Assembly (NCBI GenBank): GCA_948144175.1
Contig: CANXME010000886.1
Span: 248,001 to 312,000, forward strand
DNA length: 64,000 nucleotides
Direction of reading: 5' to 3'
From: Closterium sp. NIES-65
Lineage: Eukaryota; Streptophyta; Zygnematophyceae; Desmidiales; Closteriaceae
A program made the translations under genes and the position numbers. How positions within the stretch are numbered: position 1 is the stretch's first letter; each line of letters opens with the position of its first letter. This document shows positions 28,301-40,789 of this stretch, one piece after another. The notes below the pieces were generated by a model. That model searched no databases, was not told the origin of the DNA, and was given only the letters and a program-made list of their open reading frames with translations.

Positions 28301-31076
28301 TCCCCCCGCCACCGCTCTTCCTTGTACCAGGTCCCGCCGCGGTAGACCCCCTCCCCCCTCAGGGTCCTGCCCCTTAAGGTGTGTCCCAGGTAGACGCTGT
28401 TGAGCCTGTCGACGTCGCTGGTGACTCTGGTGCTGCTGAGGGTGCTGAGCCTGGGGGTGCTGACTCTGGGGGTGCTGAGCGTGTGGGTGCTACACCTTGG
28501 GGTGCTGAGCCTGAGGGTACTACGACTGGGGGTGCTGAGCCTGGGGGTGCTGAGTCTGGGGGTGCTGAGCGTGAGGGTGCTACGCCTGGGGGAGCTGAGC
28601 CTGGGGGTGCTACGCCTGGAGGTGTTGAGTCCTGGAGCTGCTGGACCTGCGGGTACTTCTGGAGCTAGAGCTGCTGCGAGTGTTGGCGCGGAGGCTACTG
28701 CTGTTGGTCCTGGAGGCGGTCCTGCTGGGGGTACTACTGGTGCTGCTGGGGGTGCTGGTGCTGCCACTGGGAGTGCTGGTGCTGTCCCTGCTGTGTCTGG
28801 AGTCGCCGCGCGGCCTCGGCCGTACTTCGTTCCGCTCCTTCAGCAGGTTCTTGGTCTCCCGTCTTCTACTAGTCCTCCTCCTCCCTTAGAGTGTCCACAG
28901 CCTGTCCTGTCGCAGTTACAGTTACAGCCGGCCTCCCATCTGCCTGCTCCGTCTCCCTACACTGGTCCTACTGGAGGTCTTGCTGAGCGTCGTGAGCCTG
29001 CGTCTCGCCTTGCGTCGCCTGTCCGTGCTGCTCGCACTAGTGGTCGTGGTTCGCGTCAGCGTCCTCCTCCTGTCCCTGGCACGCACCGGATGTCCCTGCG
29101 TCCGTCCACTGCTCCTCTGCATGCCCCTTTGCCTTCTCCTCCTCAGTCTTCTCTTCCTGCTCTTGCCGACCCGGAGTCAGACTCTCTTTGTGCTGCCAAT
29201 CCTACTGTCATGCGTCTCCTTGCTACTGTTGTCACTGACCCTTTCTTTGAGTCCACTATTGCGTCTGCCCTAGTTGCTGAGCTCGTCGACTTTGCTGCTC
29301 GCTGTCGCCTAGACAACGCCGCCAGTCTTGTTGCTGAGTCTGAGTCTGTCTGTCCTCCGTCCGTCGGGGGTGAGTGTGCCCTTGGCACGGATGTCCTTGA
29401 GGACAGGCAGGAGGAGTTCCAGTGCTTGGCCGCTGCTTCACCTCATCTCGTGTCCGTACTGCTTACCCCTGAGGGAGACCCGGATGCACTTGACATCCTG
29501 ACTCCGCGCTCTTACGCGGAGGCAATAGAGGGTCCCTACTCCTCTCAGTGGCAGGCAGCTATGGACGCAGAGATGGCTTCCTGGAAGTCCACAGGCACCT
29601 ACGTTGACGCTGTTCCCCCTCCTGAGGCGAACATCGTCAGTGGCATGTGGATTTTCAGGGTGAAGCGACTGTCGGGTTCTCCGCCTGTCTTCAAGGCGCG
29701 TTACGTGGCTCGTGGCTTCAGTCAGCGGCAGGGAGTTGACTACTTTCATACCTTCTCTCCCACCCAGAAAAAAGACCACTCTTCGGGTACTGCTGCACAT
29801 AGCTGCTCACCGTGACTACGAGCTACACTCTCTTGACTTCAGCACTGCTTTCTTGCAGGGCAGCCTGCACGAGGAGATCTGGCTGCGTCGCCCACCTGGC
29901 TTCAATGGGTCTTTTCCTCCTGGCACCCAGTGGAGCCTCCGGCGGCCAGTCTACGGTCTCCGCCAGGCACCGCGTGAGTGGCATGACACACTGAGGACTA
30001 CACTTGCGGCTCTTGGCTTTGCTCCCTCTACTACCGACCCGTCGTTGTTTCTGCGCACCGACACTTCTTTGCCGCCGTTCTACATCCTCGTGTACGTCGA
30101 CGACTTGGTCATTGCCACAACTAACATTGCTGGACTCGCCCACGTGAAGTCCAAGCTGCAGAAGAGACACACGTGCACAGACCTGGGTGAACTGCGCAGC
30201 TACCTTGGCTTGCAGATCACTCGGGACAGAGCACGCCGCACCATTACACTGACTCAGTCACACATGGTGCAGCAGGTCCTTCAGCGCTTCGGCTTCACGT
30301 ACTCCTCGCCTCAGGCCACTCCTCTGCCTACTCGCCACTCGCTCTCAGCTCTGCCTTCGGATTTGTCCGTAGAGTCAAGTGGCCCGTACCCAGAGCTTGT
30401 TGGCTGCCTCATGTACCTGATGACCTGCACATGACCTGACCTTGCATACCCTCTTAGCATTCTTGCACGCTATGTTGCTCCTGGGAGACACAGACCGGAG
30501 CACATGGCTGTAGCGAAGAGGGTGTTGCGCTACTTGTGCAGTACGTTGGGCATGGGGCTTCTGCTTGGAGGGCAGAGTCCAGTGGTCCTTACTGGGCACG
30601 CAGACGCTTGTTGGGCTGACGACCAGGCTACGCAGCGGTCGTCACAGGGTTACACCTTCAGCCTTGGTTCCGGCTCTGTTTCGTGGCGGGCTACTCGCTC
30701 GTCTTCTGTTCTCGGCTCTAGTTGTGAGGCTGAGATCTACGCAGGAGCCATGGCTGCATAGGAGCTTCGCTGGCTCACCTACCTGCTGACTGACCTCGGA
30801 GAGCCGCCTCGTTCTCCTCCAGTGCTGTACGTAGACAACAAGGCCATGCTGGCCTTGTGTCGGGAGCAGCGACTGGAGCAGAGAACGAAGCACATTGCTC
30901 TCCGCTACTTTCTTGCTCGTGAGCTGCAGCAGCGTGGTCAGTTGCGACTTGCGTACGTGGCCTCTGAGGCCAACACTGCTGATATCTTCACCAAGGCGCT
31001 TGCGCCTTGTGACCATCAGCGCTTGTGCACCCAGCTGGGCCTTGTGCCTACCTTGCCTCTCTTGCTCACCTCTTGA
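25363..31076 (+). pseudogene. gag-pol: copia gag-pol polyprotein, disrupted
   Basis: Starts MATPSVLAFDAEG. The order is gag (to ~26600, with a poly-Gly tract and a Cys-His box CTYVMRTGDRAGE.CGG), protease (LDSGASRSFF, ~26915), integrase (HHRLGHPS ~27385, DDYSRY ~27645, HRNGIAERR ~27890), a linker with GGAEPGGA-type repeats (28440-28640), RT (YVDDLVIAT ~30095) and RNase H (GHADACW, YVDNKAM), ending LLTS. Nonsense changes lie at ~25423 (TGG to TGA), 26537 and 26601 (CAG to TAG), 27592 (TGG to TGA), 28375 (TCA to TAA), 30432 (CGA to TGA) and 30759 (CAG to TAG). There are also frame changes at a 12-C run (25823-25835) and elsewhere. It cannot be translated as one protein. Confidence 0.9.
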
Positions 31077-31289
31077 CCTTGCTTGTACTGTTACACATAT
31101 ATATACACCTGCTCTTGCTTGTCTAGCCTTTTTATATGTATGTACTCCTGCATGTGAACTGGCCTTGTGGCCTTGAACTTGTGCTCGGAATGTGTGGTGA
31201 CTTTGTGATCCACCCTGAGCTTGCTTTGCTTTGCTTTGCTTGACTGGTCTTGTGACCCCTTGTTCTCCCCCACTTTGCCTATGGGGGTG

Positions 31290-31417
31290 TGTCAGAACAT
31301 CATAGCTCATGCATATTGTGTAGGCTATAGCGGGGTAGCCCACAAGGGGTACAACCCAATTAGGGTTAGTACTTGTACCCAATTCATTCATAGTTCATTC
31401 ATTCTCGTTTCTTCTCA
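31290..31417 (+). repeat. 3' LTR (128 bp)
   Basis: Same sequence as 24068-24195 except ATAGCGGGG for ATAGTGGGG. It is directly preceded by the polypurine tract. Confidence 0.95.
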
Positions 31418-32354
31418 CGCAATATAGCAGCGGTCTGCCAGCGCCGCAGAGGCAGGTGAACTTCTGCGCAGGTGCACACCTACCAAGTAGGTGCAAATAG
31501 ACGGACGCGCCACCAGACACATTGCGCAGGTGCCAGGTAGAACACGTGCCGACGGTTTCGCCAGCGATGCACCGTTGGGCACGTGATGCCGTTCCGCAGG
31601 TTGACTTCATGAAAACCTCTTGGGCGACATTCGCCCATATGACGAATTTCGCAGTCGCGCGACTTCCGTAGAGTAGCTTGGCGAATTCTCCGTCGAGCAA
31701 CTTTCGCCTAGACGAGCCCTCTACCAGCCTCCTCGAGGAGCTCCAATACCGGCCTTGTAGAGGAGCTCCTATACCGACCTCGTCGAGGAGCCCCTAAACA
31801 GAGAAGGTCCCATCAAACCGAACTCCTCGACGGACTCGTCGACCAGCGTCCTCTGCGAGCCCGTCGACCAGCGTCCTAAACGAGCTCGTCGACCGCGTCC
31901 TCTGCGAGCTCGTCAACCAGCCTCCTCTGCGGACGCGTCGAGGTCGAACTATACGGACAGGTCGAGGTCGAACTCTGCGGGCTGGTAGAAGCTGAATTCT
32001 ACGGACACGTTGAAGTCGCTTTCTGCGCGCAGTCTACGTCGACTTCTGCACGCCCCCAACTGCGAATTCTGCTTCGTCCAAGCGAGGGCAGGGCCATTTC
32101 CTGTCAACACGGGAGAAAAGCACCAGCTTGGTTTTTGCGGAGCTGACATTAACATCAATCACACTGCACCAGCCGTGGCTCAAGCGGAGAAAGCCATTTT
32201 TAGAGGGAGGAAATTCGAAAACAGATATAGGCAACATGTGAAGCTGTACACCCACAAGTTTGGGGCGACGTGGCGGACTGTTACGGGTGCAATGAATCGA
32301 GGTAGCAAGGATTGCACTAAGGTGTCAAACAAGTACAAAATGTGAGCGAAGGCA
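31418..32354. other. Unassigned sequence, possibly part of the chromovirus LTR
   Basis: Contains imperfect ~30-bp repeats with GTCGACCAGCGTCCTCTGCG at ~31690-31990 and no recognisable gene. A short open frame at 32010-32345 has no known domain. The left end of the Ty3 LTR may lie here, but I cannot place it without its 5' partner. Confidence 0.45.
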
Positions 32355-32598
32355 TGAGCAAACATTTATACGCGAAACATGCAAACGGTATCGTGGTGCG
32401 TGCGAGCTAGCTAGTGCTACGCTGGCAGCGAGGCTCGGGCTAGTCTCGAAGCGTAGTCCGACATGGCCGGGCAAGCAGTGCGAGGATTGGTGAACAATGC
32501 GCGCGAGGTCGGCGAAGCCCCGTTAGCAGTAACGGGCGAACAACGGCTGCTGCTGCACGCGATGTTGTAGGGCACGCTACGCGAGAAAATTCCTTACA
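32355..32598 (-). repeat. 3' LTR of the Ty3/gypsy chromovirus (left end not determined)
   Basis: On the minus strand the LTR starts TGTAAGGAATTTTCTCG directly after a polypurine tract (AGAGGGGGGGGGTAG, 32599-32613). A TATA-like GTATAAATG lies near 32362-32371 in the same orientation. The 5' LTR is outside the window, so the length is unknown. Confidence 0.65.
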
Positions 32599-32630
32599 CT
32601 ACCCCCCCCCCTCTCAGGAAGCCCCCTCCG

Positions 32631-33971
32631 CTACGCGAGTACGTGTATATCGCGGAAACCCCGGCTCCTCAGGTACACTTGCAGGGCAGGGTGGTTTTCG
32701 ATGTTGGCCAGGGGCACCCAGCTATCCTCAGTTGGCGTGCGGTCCTTCCACCGAACAAGGAATTCAACCCTCCTGATTCCCGTGGGGTGTCGAATCCGAT
32801 GGCTCACGATTTTTTCAGGCTCGATGATCGGCTCCGATGCAGGGCGAGTCATGGATGGCGGGCGGTGACGAGGAAGTTGACTTGTGGTTGGGATGTAGGG
32901 GCGAAGCACGCTGACGTGGAATGATGGGATGATGTACCAGTCTGTCAGCAACAGTAGGTGGGCTGTCACTGCGGTAATCATATGGCTGATTTGGAATGGT
33001 CCGCAGTCGGGGGGTCGTAATTTCGGTACGACGGGCAGTCTTAAGTTATGTGTGTCGAGCAGTACGTAATCGCATGACTGGTACGTGACTGGGCGGCGGT
33101 GGCGGTCAGCGTTGCTTTTAGCGATGACATTTGCTTTTTTAATTGCTTCAGCGGATCTGGTGCGGGCAGCTTGTAGAATCTCGGCGAATTGTTGTGCACG
33201 TGGCGTTGGGTTGTCCAGACTCGACGTCATGGGCACTGTAAGGTTTTGCCTGTAGTTCAGGTAGATTGGGGACTGCTGCGTCGTCGCTGACGTGGCGTTG
33301 TTGTACGCAAACTCAATCAGCGGTAGCTGCTGCTCCCAAGTTGTTGGGTCGTCGCACGTGGCACGAATCAATTGCTCCATCATCTGATTCGTCCGCTCCG
33401 TTTGACCGACGGTCTCGGGGTGGTACGACGAGCTGAACTGTAGCCTGGTCCCGAATTGCTCCCAAATGTTCTTCCAAAATTACTGGTGAACTTCGTGTCA
33501 CGGTCGCTGATGATCGCGGCTGGTATCCCGTGTAGTCGAACGACGAATGCGATGAAAAGGCGAGCGGTTTCTTCAGTTGAGATCGATTTCTTGCACGCAT
33601 CGAAGTGTGACATCTTCGTCAACCTATCAACAACGACCATAACTTCATCGTTACCCCCAGGGTTTGAATGTAACCTTGTGACGAAATCCATGGTAACCTG
33701 CTGCCAGGCGTGCTCAGGCGGTGGAATCGGCTGCAACTGACCCACCTTTCTTTTTCGCGAGCTCTTCATCACCTGACACGTAGGACATGAGCCCACGTGG
33801 TGCTGTACGTCGGTCAACATCTCCGTCCAGTAGTAATACCGCTGCAGTTGCTCTCGCGTTTTTTCTACCCCAAAATGTCCCGAGGTAATCCCGTCGTGTG
33901 CCTCCTGCAGTAACAGTTCCCTCAGTAGTGAATACGCGGGTACCCAGATGCGGTTGGTGCCTGCTTTTACG
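32631..33971 (-). pseudogene. pol: Ty3 integrase and chromodomain (C-terminal part of pol)
   Basis: Reading from 33971 down: the integrase zinc domain (HDGITSGHFG ... CPTCQVMK, ~33890-33770), core with MDFVTRLH and IISDRDTKF, then a frame change near 33470, the third catalytic region (QMMEQLIRATC), a GPY-like segment (VPKLRPPDCGPFQI) and a C-terminal chromodomain (EKIVSHRIRHPTGIRRVEFL, then VRWKDRTPTEDSW). The chromodomain places it among chromoviruses, whose chromodomains direct integration to heterochromatin in studied members. The frame change makes this copy inactive. Confidence 0.88.
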
Positions 33972-34101
33972 TGTCAGGATCAACAAGAGTGATTGAACTA
34001 GGAAAGAGTTGGGTACAAGTAGGAAACTCTAAATTTACTGTACCCCATAGTAACTACCCCACTACAGCCTAAACAAACTGTAGCAGATATGACATTTGAC
34101 A
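33972..34101 (-). repeat. 3' LTR of the split copia element
   Basis: TGTCAGGATCAACA...CATTTGACA on the plus strand, followed by the polypurine tract and conserved 3' region. Confidence 0.95.
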
Positions 34102-34276
34102 CACCCCCATAGGCAAAGTGGGGGAGAGCAAGAGGTCACAAGACCAGTCAAGAAAGGCAAAGCAAGCTCAGGGTGGATCACAACGTCACCACATACTCTG
34201 AGCACAAGCAAAGGACCACAAGGCCAGTTCACATGCAGAGGCATATATGTAACACAAACATCACAGTGATCTCCAC

Positions 34277-37200
34277 CTAGCAAAGCAAGCATGCAGGTAT
34301 ATATATATAGATCACAGTACAAGTGAAGCCTACAGCAAATGAGGAGAAGTGCACAAGCCCTAGCACAGTGCAGAAACGCTGATGATCACCAGACTGAAGT
34401 GCCTTGGTAAATATATCAGTAGTGTTGGCCCGAGTGGCCACGTAACGCAGACGAAGCTGACCACGCTGCTGCAACTCTTGAGCCAGGAAGTAACGCAGAG
34501 CGATGTGCTTCGTTCTGTGCTCCAGTCTGTGCTCCTCACACAAGGCAATGGCAGCCTTGTTGTCGACGTACAGCACTAGAGGGGAACGAGGCCGCTCTCC
34601 CAGGTCGATCAGCAGGTAGGTGAGCCAGCGTAACTTCTGTGCAGCCATGGCTGTGGCGTAGATCTCAGCCTCACAACTAGAGCTGAGAACTGAAGACGAG
34701 CGTGTAGAACGCCAAGAGACAGAGCCAGAGCCAAGACTGAAGGTGTAACCCTGTGACGACTGCTGAGTAGCCTGGTCGTCTACCCAAGAAGCGTCTGAGT
34801 GCCCAGTGAGGACAACTAAGCTCCTCCCTCGAAGCACGAGCCCCATGCCTGATGTACTACACAAGTAGCGGAGTACCCTCTTAGCAGCATCCCAGTGCAC
34901 CTTTCCGTGCCGACCAGGAGCCACGTAGCGAGCCAGAAGGCCAAGAGGGTACGCGAGGTCAGGACGAGTGCAAGTCATCGGGTACATGAGGCAGCCAACT
35001 AGCTCTGGGTAAGGACCACTTGGCTCTACGGACTCGTCCGAAGGTGGAGCTGAGAGCGAGTGACCTGTAGCCAGAGGAGTGGCCTGTGCCGAGGACCAGG
35101 TGAAGCCAAAGCGCTGAAGGACCTGCTGCACCATGTGTGACTGAGACAGTGTGATGGTGCGCTGTGCTCTGTCCCGGGTGATCTGCAAGCCAAGGTAGCT
35201 GCATAGCTCACCCAGGTCTGTGCAGGTGTGTCTATTCTGCAGCTCCGAATTCACGTGGGTGAGAGCCCCAGTGTCAGCAGTGGAAAAGACCAAGTCGTTG
35301 ACGTACACGAGGACGTAGAACGGCGACAGCGAAGTGTCGGTGCGCAAAAACAGCGACGGGTCAGCAGTAGAGGGCGCGAACCCAAGAGCCGCAAGTGTAG
35401 TCCTCAGTGTGCCGTGCCACTCACGTGGCGCCTGGCAGAGACCGTAGACTGGCCGCTGGAGGCTCCACTGGGTACCAGGAGGGAATGACCCAGTGAAGGC
35501 AGGAGGGCGGCGCAGCCAGATCTCCTCGTGTAGGCTGCCCTGCAAGAAAACTGTGCTGAAGTCAAGAGAGTGAAACTCGTAGTCACGCTGAGTAGCAACG
35601 TACAGTAGCACTCAAAGAGTGGTCATCTTCGGGGTGGGGGAGAAGGTCAGGAAGAAGTCTACTCCCTCTCGCTGACTGAAGCCTCGAGCAACGTAACGAG
35701 CCTTGAAGACATGCGGAGAACCTGGTGGCCGCTTCACCCTGAAAATCCACATGCCACTGACGATGTTCGCCCCAGGAGGGGGAACCTCGTCGACGTAGGT
35801 GCCTGTGGACTTCCAGGATGCCATCTCTGCATCCATGGCTGACTGCCACTGAGAGGAGTACTCACCCGCGATCGCCTCAGCGTAAGAGCGCGGGGTCGGG
35901 ATGTCTGGTGCATTCGGGTCTCCCTCAGGTGCAATCAGCATGGACACGAGATGAGGTACAGTAGCGGCAAAGCACTCAAACTCCTCCTGCCTGTCCTCAA
36001 AGACGTCCGTGCCAAGAGCACACTCACCCCCGACGGACGGAGGACAGACAGACTCAGACTTAGCAACAAGACTTGCAGCATAGTCTAGACATCAGTGAGC
36101 AGCAATGTCGACAAGCTCTGCAACTAAGGCAGACGCAGCAGCAGACTCAAAGGAAGGGTCAGTGAGAGCCGTGGCCAGGAGACGCGTGACAGTAGGACTA
36201 GCAGCACAAAGAGAGTCAGTCTCCGGGTCAGCAAGGGCAGGAAGGGAGGACGCAGGAAGAGAAGGCAGAGGGACACGCTGTGGAGCAGTGGAAGGACGAA
36301 GCGTCATCTGGTGAGTGCCCGGGACAGCAGGAGGACGCTGACGCGGGACCCGACCACTAGTGCGAGCAGCACGAACAGGCGACGCCAAACGAGACTCAGG
36401 CGACACAGGACGAGACGCAAGCTCACGACGCTCCGTAAGACCTCCTGTCGGACCAGTGTAGGGAGAAGGACCAGGGAGTGGCGAGGCAGGCTGTAACTGT
36501 GACTGCGACTGGATAGGCGGATGACACTCTAAGGAGGGAGCAGGAAAAGGAGGAGGCGGCTGACCAAGAACCTGCTGAAGGAGCGGAACGAAGTACGGCC
36601 GCAGCCGTGAAGCGCCCCCAGAACCAGCAGAGACAGCACCAGAATCCCCAGCAGCAGCTCCAACTCCAGTAGCACCACTAGCAGCTCCAGTAGTTCCAAC
36701 TCCAGTACCCTCAGCAGCACCAGCTCCAGCCGCACCGTCGGCTCCAGCACCTGTGGGAGGACGAGCGTCAGCACCTCCCGCTCCAGCCTTTGCAACACCA
36801 ACATCGGGGTCAACAGCTACACCAACTCCAGTAGGCCCAGCGACCTCAGCTCCACCGGTTGCTCCAGCACCTCCTGCACCTCCAGTAGCACCAGCTCCAG
36901 CAGCTCCAGCTCCAGCTCCAGCAGAACCCCCAGTCCCTGCAGCTACAGGACCACTTGTACGAGCACCTCCAAGACCAGAGGCTCTACTACCTTCAGCAGC
37001 ACCAGGGCCTTCAGCGAGCAGCACCCTAGCGCTAGGAGCGCCACTCCGGAGGCTGCAGCGTCGAGCGTACCACTCACGCAACGGTTGTGGGGAGGGAGGC
37101 TGTGACTGCGACACTGCACCCGCAGCACCACCAGCTCCAACTCCGGCAGAACCCCCAGCTCTAGCAGCCCCACGCTGGAGGCTGCAACGCTTAGAGTACC

Positions 37201-38790
37201 ACTCACGCAGATGCTATGAAGAGGGAGCGCCACCAGGCGCAACACGGTCAGTCTCGGCTCCACCAGGGTCAGCCTGTCAGTCTCAGCACCCCTTGGCTCA
37301 GCACCCCCAGTCTTAGCACCCCCAGGCTCAACACCCCTTGTCTCAGCACCCCCAGACTCAGCACCCCCAGTCTCAGCACCCCCAGATGCAGTACCTCGCG
37401 CAGGACTAGAGTCGACAGCTACCTCGACAGGCTCGACCGGGTCTACCTGGGAAACACCTGAGGGAACAGGACTCTGAAGAGGGAGGGGGTCTACCGAAGC
37501 AGCACCTGGCGTGAGGAAGAGCAGCGGAGGGGGAAGCAGGGCAGTGCGGTAGGGGAAGAGACGGTAAAAGGGTACCGACTCGTCAAACGTGACGTCCTGA
37601 GAGGGCAGGACATGGCGCGAGGTGGGGTGGTAAAACTGCCAGCCATGCGCGTCAGGGACAAAGCCAAGGAAGACACAGGGAACGGCACGGGAGGAGAGCT
37701 TGTCCGCGGACGTATCGCGGACAAAGGCTCGACATCCCCAGACCCGGAACACCAACGCATCGTCAACCTTCCCCGTCCAACGCAATGTGGGCGAGGTCTC
37801 CGGAGCAAAGACACGGGGCCAGAGGTTGAGCTGATGCGCAGCGTACTGCACTGCAAACGGCCACAGGAAATGGGGGGCAGCCGCATGGATCATGGAGGTA
37901 CGACCGACCTCCATGACTAAGCCAATGCGGCGCTCAGCAACCCCATTCTGCTGTGGAGAGGCCGGAAGTGTGAACTTCTGGCGGATGCCGTGCTCCGCAC
38001 AGTAGGCTGCCAAGAGGTCGGAGGAAAACTCACCACCCCTGTCAGAGTGCATGCGCAGGACGGGAAAGTCCGAATGGAACCGCTCGCGGAGCTGGAGACG
38101 AGAAGCGCGGATCTAAGGGATCAAAACATCAGGGACCTCACCCTTGCTGCGCAAGGGGAAGACCGTGGTGTAGCGCGTGTAGTCGTCGACGACCAGCAGA
38201 AGTACCGCTCGTGGCCCTGTCCACGGACGCGGGCTGGGCCCCACACGTCCAGGTAGAGAGTCTGCAGGGGAGCCTCTGTGGGAGGGAACGAGGAGGAGTG
38301 AGGAGTGGGCGATGCCGCCCCTCGACACAGGGAAGACAGGGAGGAGCAGGCGAGGGTGGGAGGGGAGGGAGAACCCTGGGAAGACCAGAGACAAGGTACC
38401 GGGAGTGCATGCCACGAAGGCGCTGCACTGAGGGGTGACCAAGGCGGTGGTGCCAGAGGACGGTCTGGTGCAACAGGGTGCGACACGAGCAGGGGGCGGA
38501 CAACTGACCTGACGCAGACGCAGACGCCGCTACCTGAGGGGACTCAGTGGTCAGTGTGTACAAGTCCGACCCCGGTTGCCGAGTGAATGTAGCCAGGTGA
38601 CGACCCGCCTGGGCACACATGCAGTGTGTCACACGCTCGTAGGCAGGGGTGAACTGGTGAACACCCGCGTCCTGGAGCTCAGAACCCGCCACCAAGTTCG
38701 TAGAGAACGAGGGGAGGTAAAGGCCCGACAGTGTGCCGGACGGGACAGCAGGACAAGGGAGGGCAGTGGTGGAGGTCGCAAGGACCGGAC
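34277..38790 (-). pseudogene. pol: copia integrase, RT and RNase H of the split element
   Basis: From 38790 down: integrase zinc domain (HHRLGHPSVQ, ~38425), core (HSDRGGEF ~38045, QQNGVAERR), a linker of Gly/Ala/Thr-rich repeats with two LREWY motifs (~37080, ~37200), then RT (from 35945) and RNase H, ending near 34277. RT-RNase H is open over 444 codons, but the catalytic box reads YVNDLVFS in place of YVDD, so the polymerase should be dead. Stops lie near 35610, 36090 and 38115. The N-terminal continuation is at 45805-46442 beyond the inserted element. Confidence 0.88.
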
Positions 38791-38917
38791 TGTCAAACAG
38801 TATATGTGTTATTGTTGTGTAGGCTATAGTGGGTTAGCCTTTAGGGGGTACACAAAGTTAGGGTTTCCTACTTGTACTCCAACTTTTCCATAGTGCAATC
38901 ACTTCTTCATTCTAACA
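38791..38917 (+). repeat. 5' LTR (127 bp)
   Basis: TGTCAAACAGTATATG...TTCATTCTAACA, contains GTTAGGGTTTCC. Confidence 0.95.
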
Positions 38918-38966
38918 TGGTATTAAGAGCGTAGGTTTCGACCTAGGATCGCTCCTTAGGGCCCAC
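38918..38966 (+). promoter_or_regulatory. Primer site, TTCG-loop hairpin and GGGCCCAC box
   Basis: TGGTATTAAGAGC, stem TAGGT-TTCG-ACCTA at 38932-38945, then TTAGGGCCCACC. Confidence 0.78.
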
Positions 38967-39387
38967 CATTCCGCTCTACCTACTAGCGCCCTCGTGCGCC
39001 CTACTGTCGGAGCGCCCTCGAGCGCCTCCCCCTCTAGCGACCTCGTGCGCCTCTCTTTCACGGCCCCCTAAGGCCCCGTCGACCCCGCGCGCGACTCGCT
39101 TAGAGGCCCCGTCGGCCCCCTATACCCGCGCGCGCCCACTTCTTAGTGGCCCCGTCGGCCCCGTCGACCCCACGCGCCGCCCCTTAGCGGCCCCGCTGGC
39201 CCTGTCGACCCCGTGCGCGACCCTCTTAGAGGCCCCGTCGGCCCCGTATGCCGCGCGCGCCCATCCCTTAGCGGCCCCGTCGGCCCCCTTGACCCACGCG
39301 CCGCCCCTTAGCACCCCACCGCAACACCCACGGCCCCGCCAGAACAAGCCGCCCGAACCGAGCCGCCCAGCCCGAACCGAGCCGCGA
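38967..39387 (+). repeat. GC-rich leader repeats
   Basis: Imperfect units of the type GGCCCCGTCGGCCCCGT and GACCCCGCGCGC. No gag follows; the leader joins abruptly to inverted RT sequence at ~39388. Confidence 0.8.
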
Positions 39388-40789
39388 GGATGTAGAACGG
39401 CGGCAGCGAAGTGTCGGTGCGTAGAAACAGCGACGGGTCAGCAGTAGAAGGAGAGAACCCAAGTGCCGCAAGAGTAGTCCTCAGTGTGTCGTGCCACTCA
39501 CGTGGCGCCTGGCGGAGACCGTAGACTGGCCGCCGGAGGCTCCACTGGGTACTAGGAGGAAACGACCCAGTGAAGCCAGGAGGGCGGCGCAGCCAGATCT
39601 CCTCGTGCAGACTGGCCTGCAAGAAAGCTCTGCTGAATTCAAGAGAGTGAAGCTCGTAGTCGCGCTAAGCAGCAACGTGCAGTAGTACCCGAAGAGTGGT
39701 CATCTTCGGGGTGGGGGAGAAGGTCTGAAAGAAGTCTACTCCCTCTCGCTGTCTGAAGCCTCGAGCAATGTAACGCGCCTTGAAGACAGGCAGAGAACCC
39801 GGCGGCCGCTTCACCCTGAAAATCCACATGCCACTGACGATGTTCGCCCCAGGTGGGGGAACCTCGTCGATGTAGGTGCCTGTGGACTTCCAGGAAGCCA
39901 TCTCTGCGTCCATGGCTGACTGCCACTGTGAGGAGTAGGGACCCTCGATCGCCTCAGAGTACGATCGAGGAGTCGGGATGTCTGGTGCATCCGGGTCTTC
40001 CTCAGGGGCAACTAGCATGGACACGAGATGGGGCGCAGCGGCTGCAAGACACTCAAGATCCTCCTGTCCGTCCTCAAGGACGTCCGTGCTAAGAGCACAC
40101 TCACCCCCGACGGACGGAGGACAGACAGACTCAGACTTAGCGACAAGACTGGCAGCGTAGTCTAGACGACAGCGAGCAGCAAAGTCGACAAGCTCAGCAA
40201 GTAGGGCAGACGCAGCAGCAGACTCAAACGAAGGGTCAGTGACAGCATTGGCCAGGAGACGCGTGACAGTAGGACTGGCAGCACGAAGAGAGTCAGACTC
40301 CGGGTCAGCAAGAACAAGAAGAGAGGACTCAGGAGGAGACGGCAGAGGGACACGCTGTGGAGCAGTGGAGGGACGCAGTGACATCCGGTGTGTGCCAGGG
40401 ACTGGTGGCGGACGCTCACGCGGAGTACGGCGACTGGTGGAAGTAGTACGAACACGTGACTCAGGACGCGACACAGGCGACACAGGACGAGACTCAGGCC
40501 GACGACGCTCTGTGAGACCGCCTGTAGGACCAGTGTAGGGAGAAGGACAAGGAAGTGGCGAGGGAGGCGGTAGCTGTGACTGCGACTGGACCGGCGGTGG
40601 ACACTCTACAGAGGGAGGGGGACCAGGCGGTGGCGACTGACCAAGAACCTGCTGAAGGAGTGGAACGAAGTACGGCCACGGCCGTGAGGTGCCCCCTGCA
40701 GCAGCAGAGACAGCACCAGAACCTCCAGCAGCTCCAGCAGCACCTCCAGCACACGCACCTCCAGGACCAGCTGCTCCAGCAGCTCCAAC

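Larger units (their letters stand above)
24068..31417 (+). mobile_element. Full-length Ty1/copia element (7350 bp), mutated
   Basis: Two 128-bp LTRs (24068-24195, 31290-31417) differ at one position that I can see. Primer site TGGTATCGAGCAGG at 24196 is followed by a hairpin, a GC-rich tandem-repeat leader (to ~25300), gag, protease, integrase, a long Gly/Ala/Glu/Pro linker, RT, RNase H, the conserved 3' region and the polypurine tract ATGGGGGTG. The flanking pentamers are CGCGG and CGCAA, so the target duplication is imperfect despite near-identical LTRs. Confidence 0.95.
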
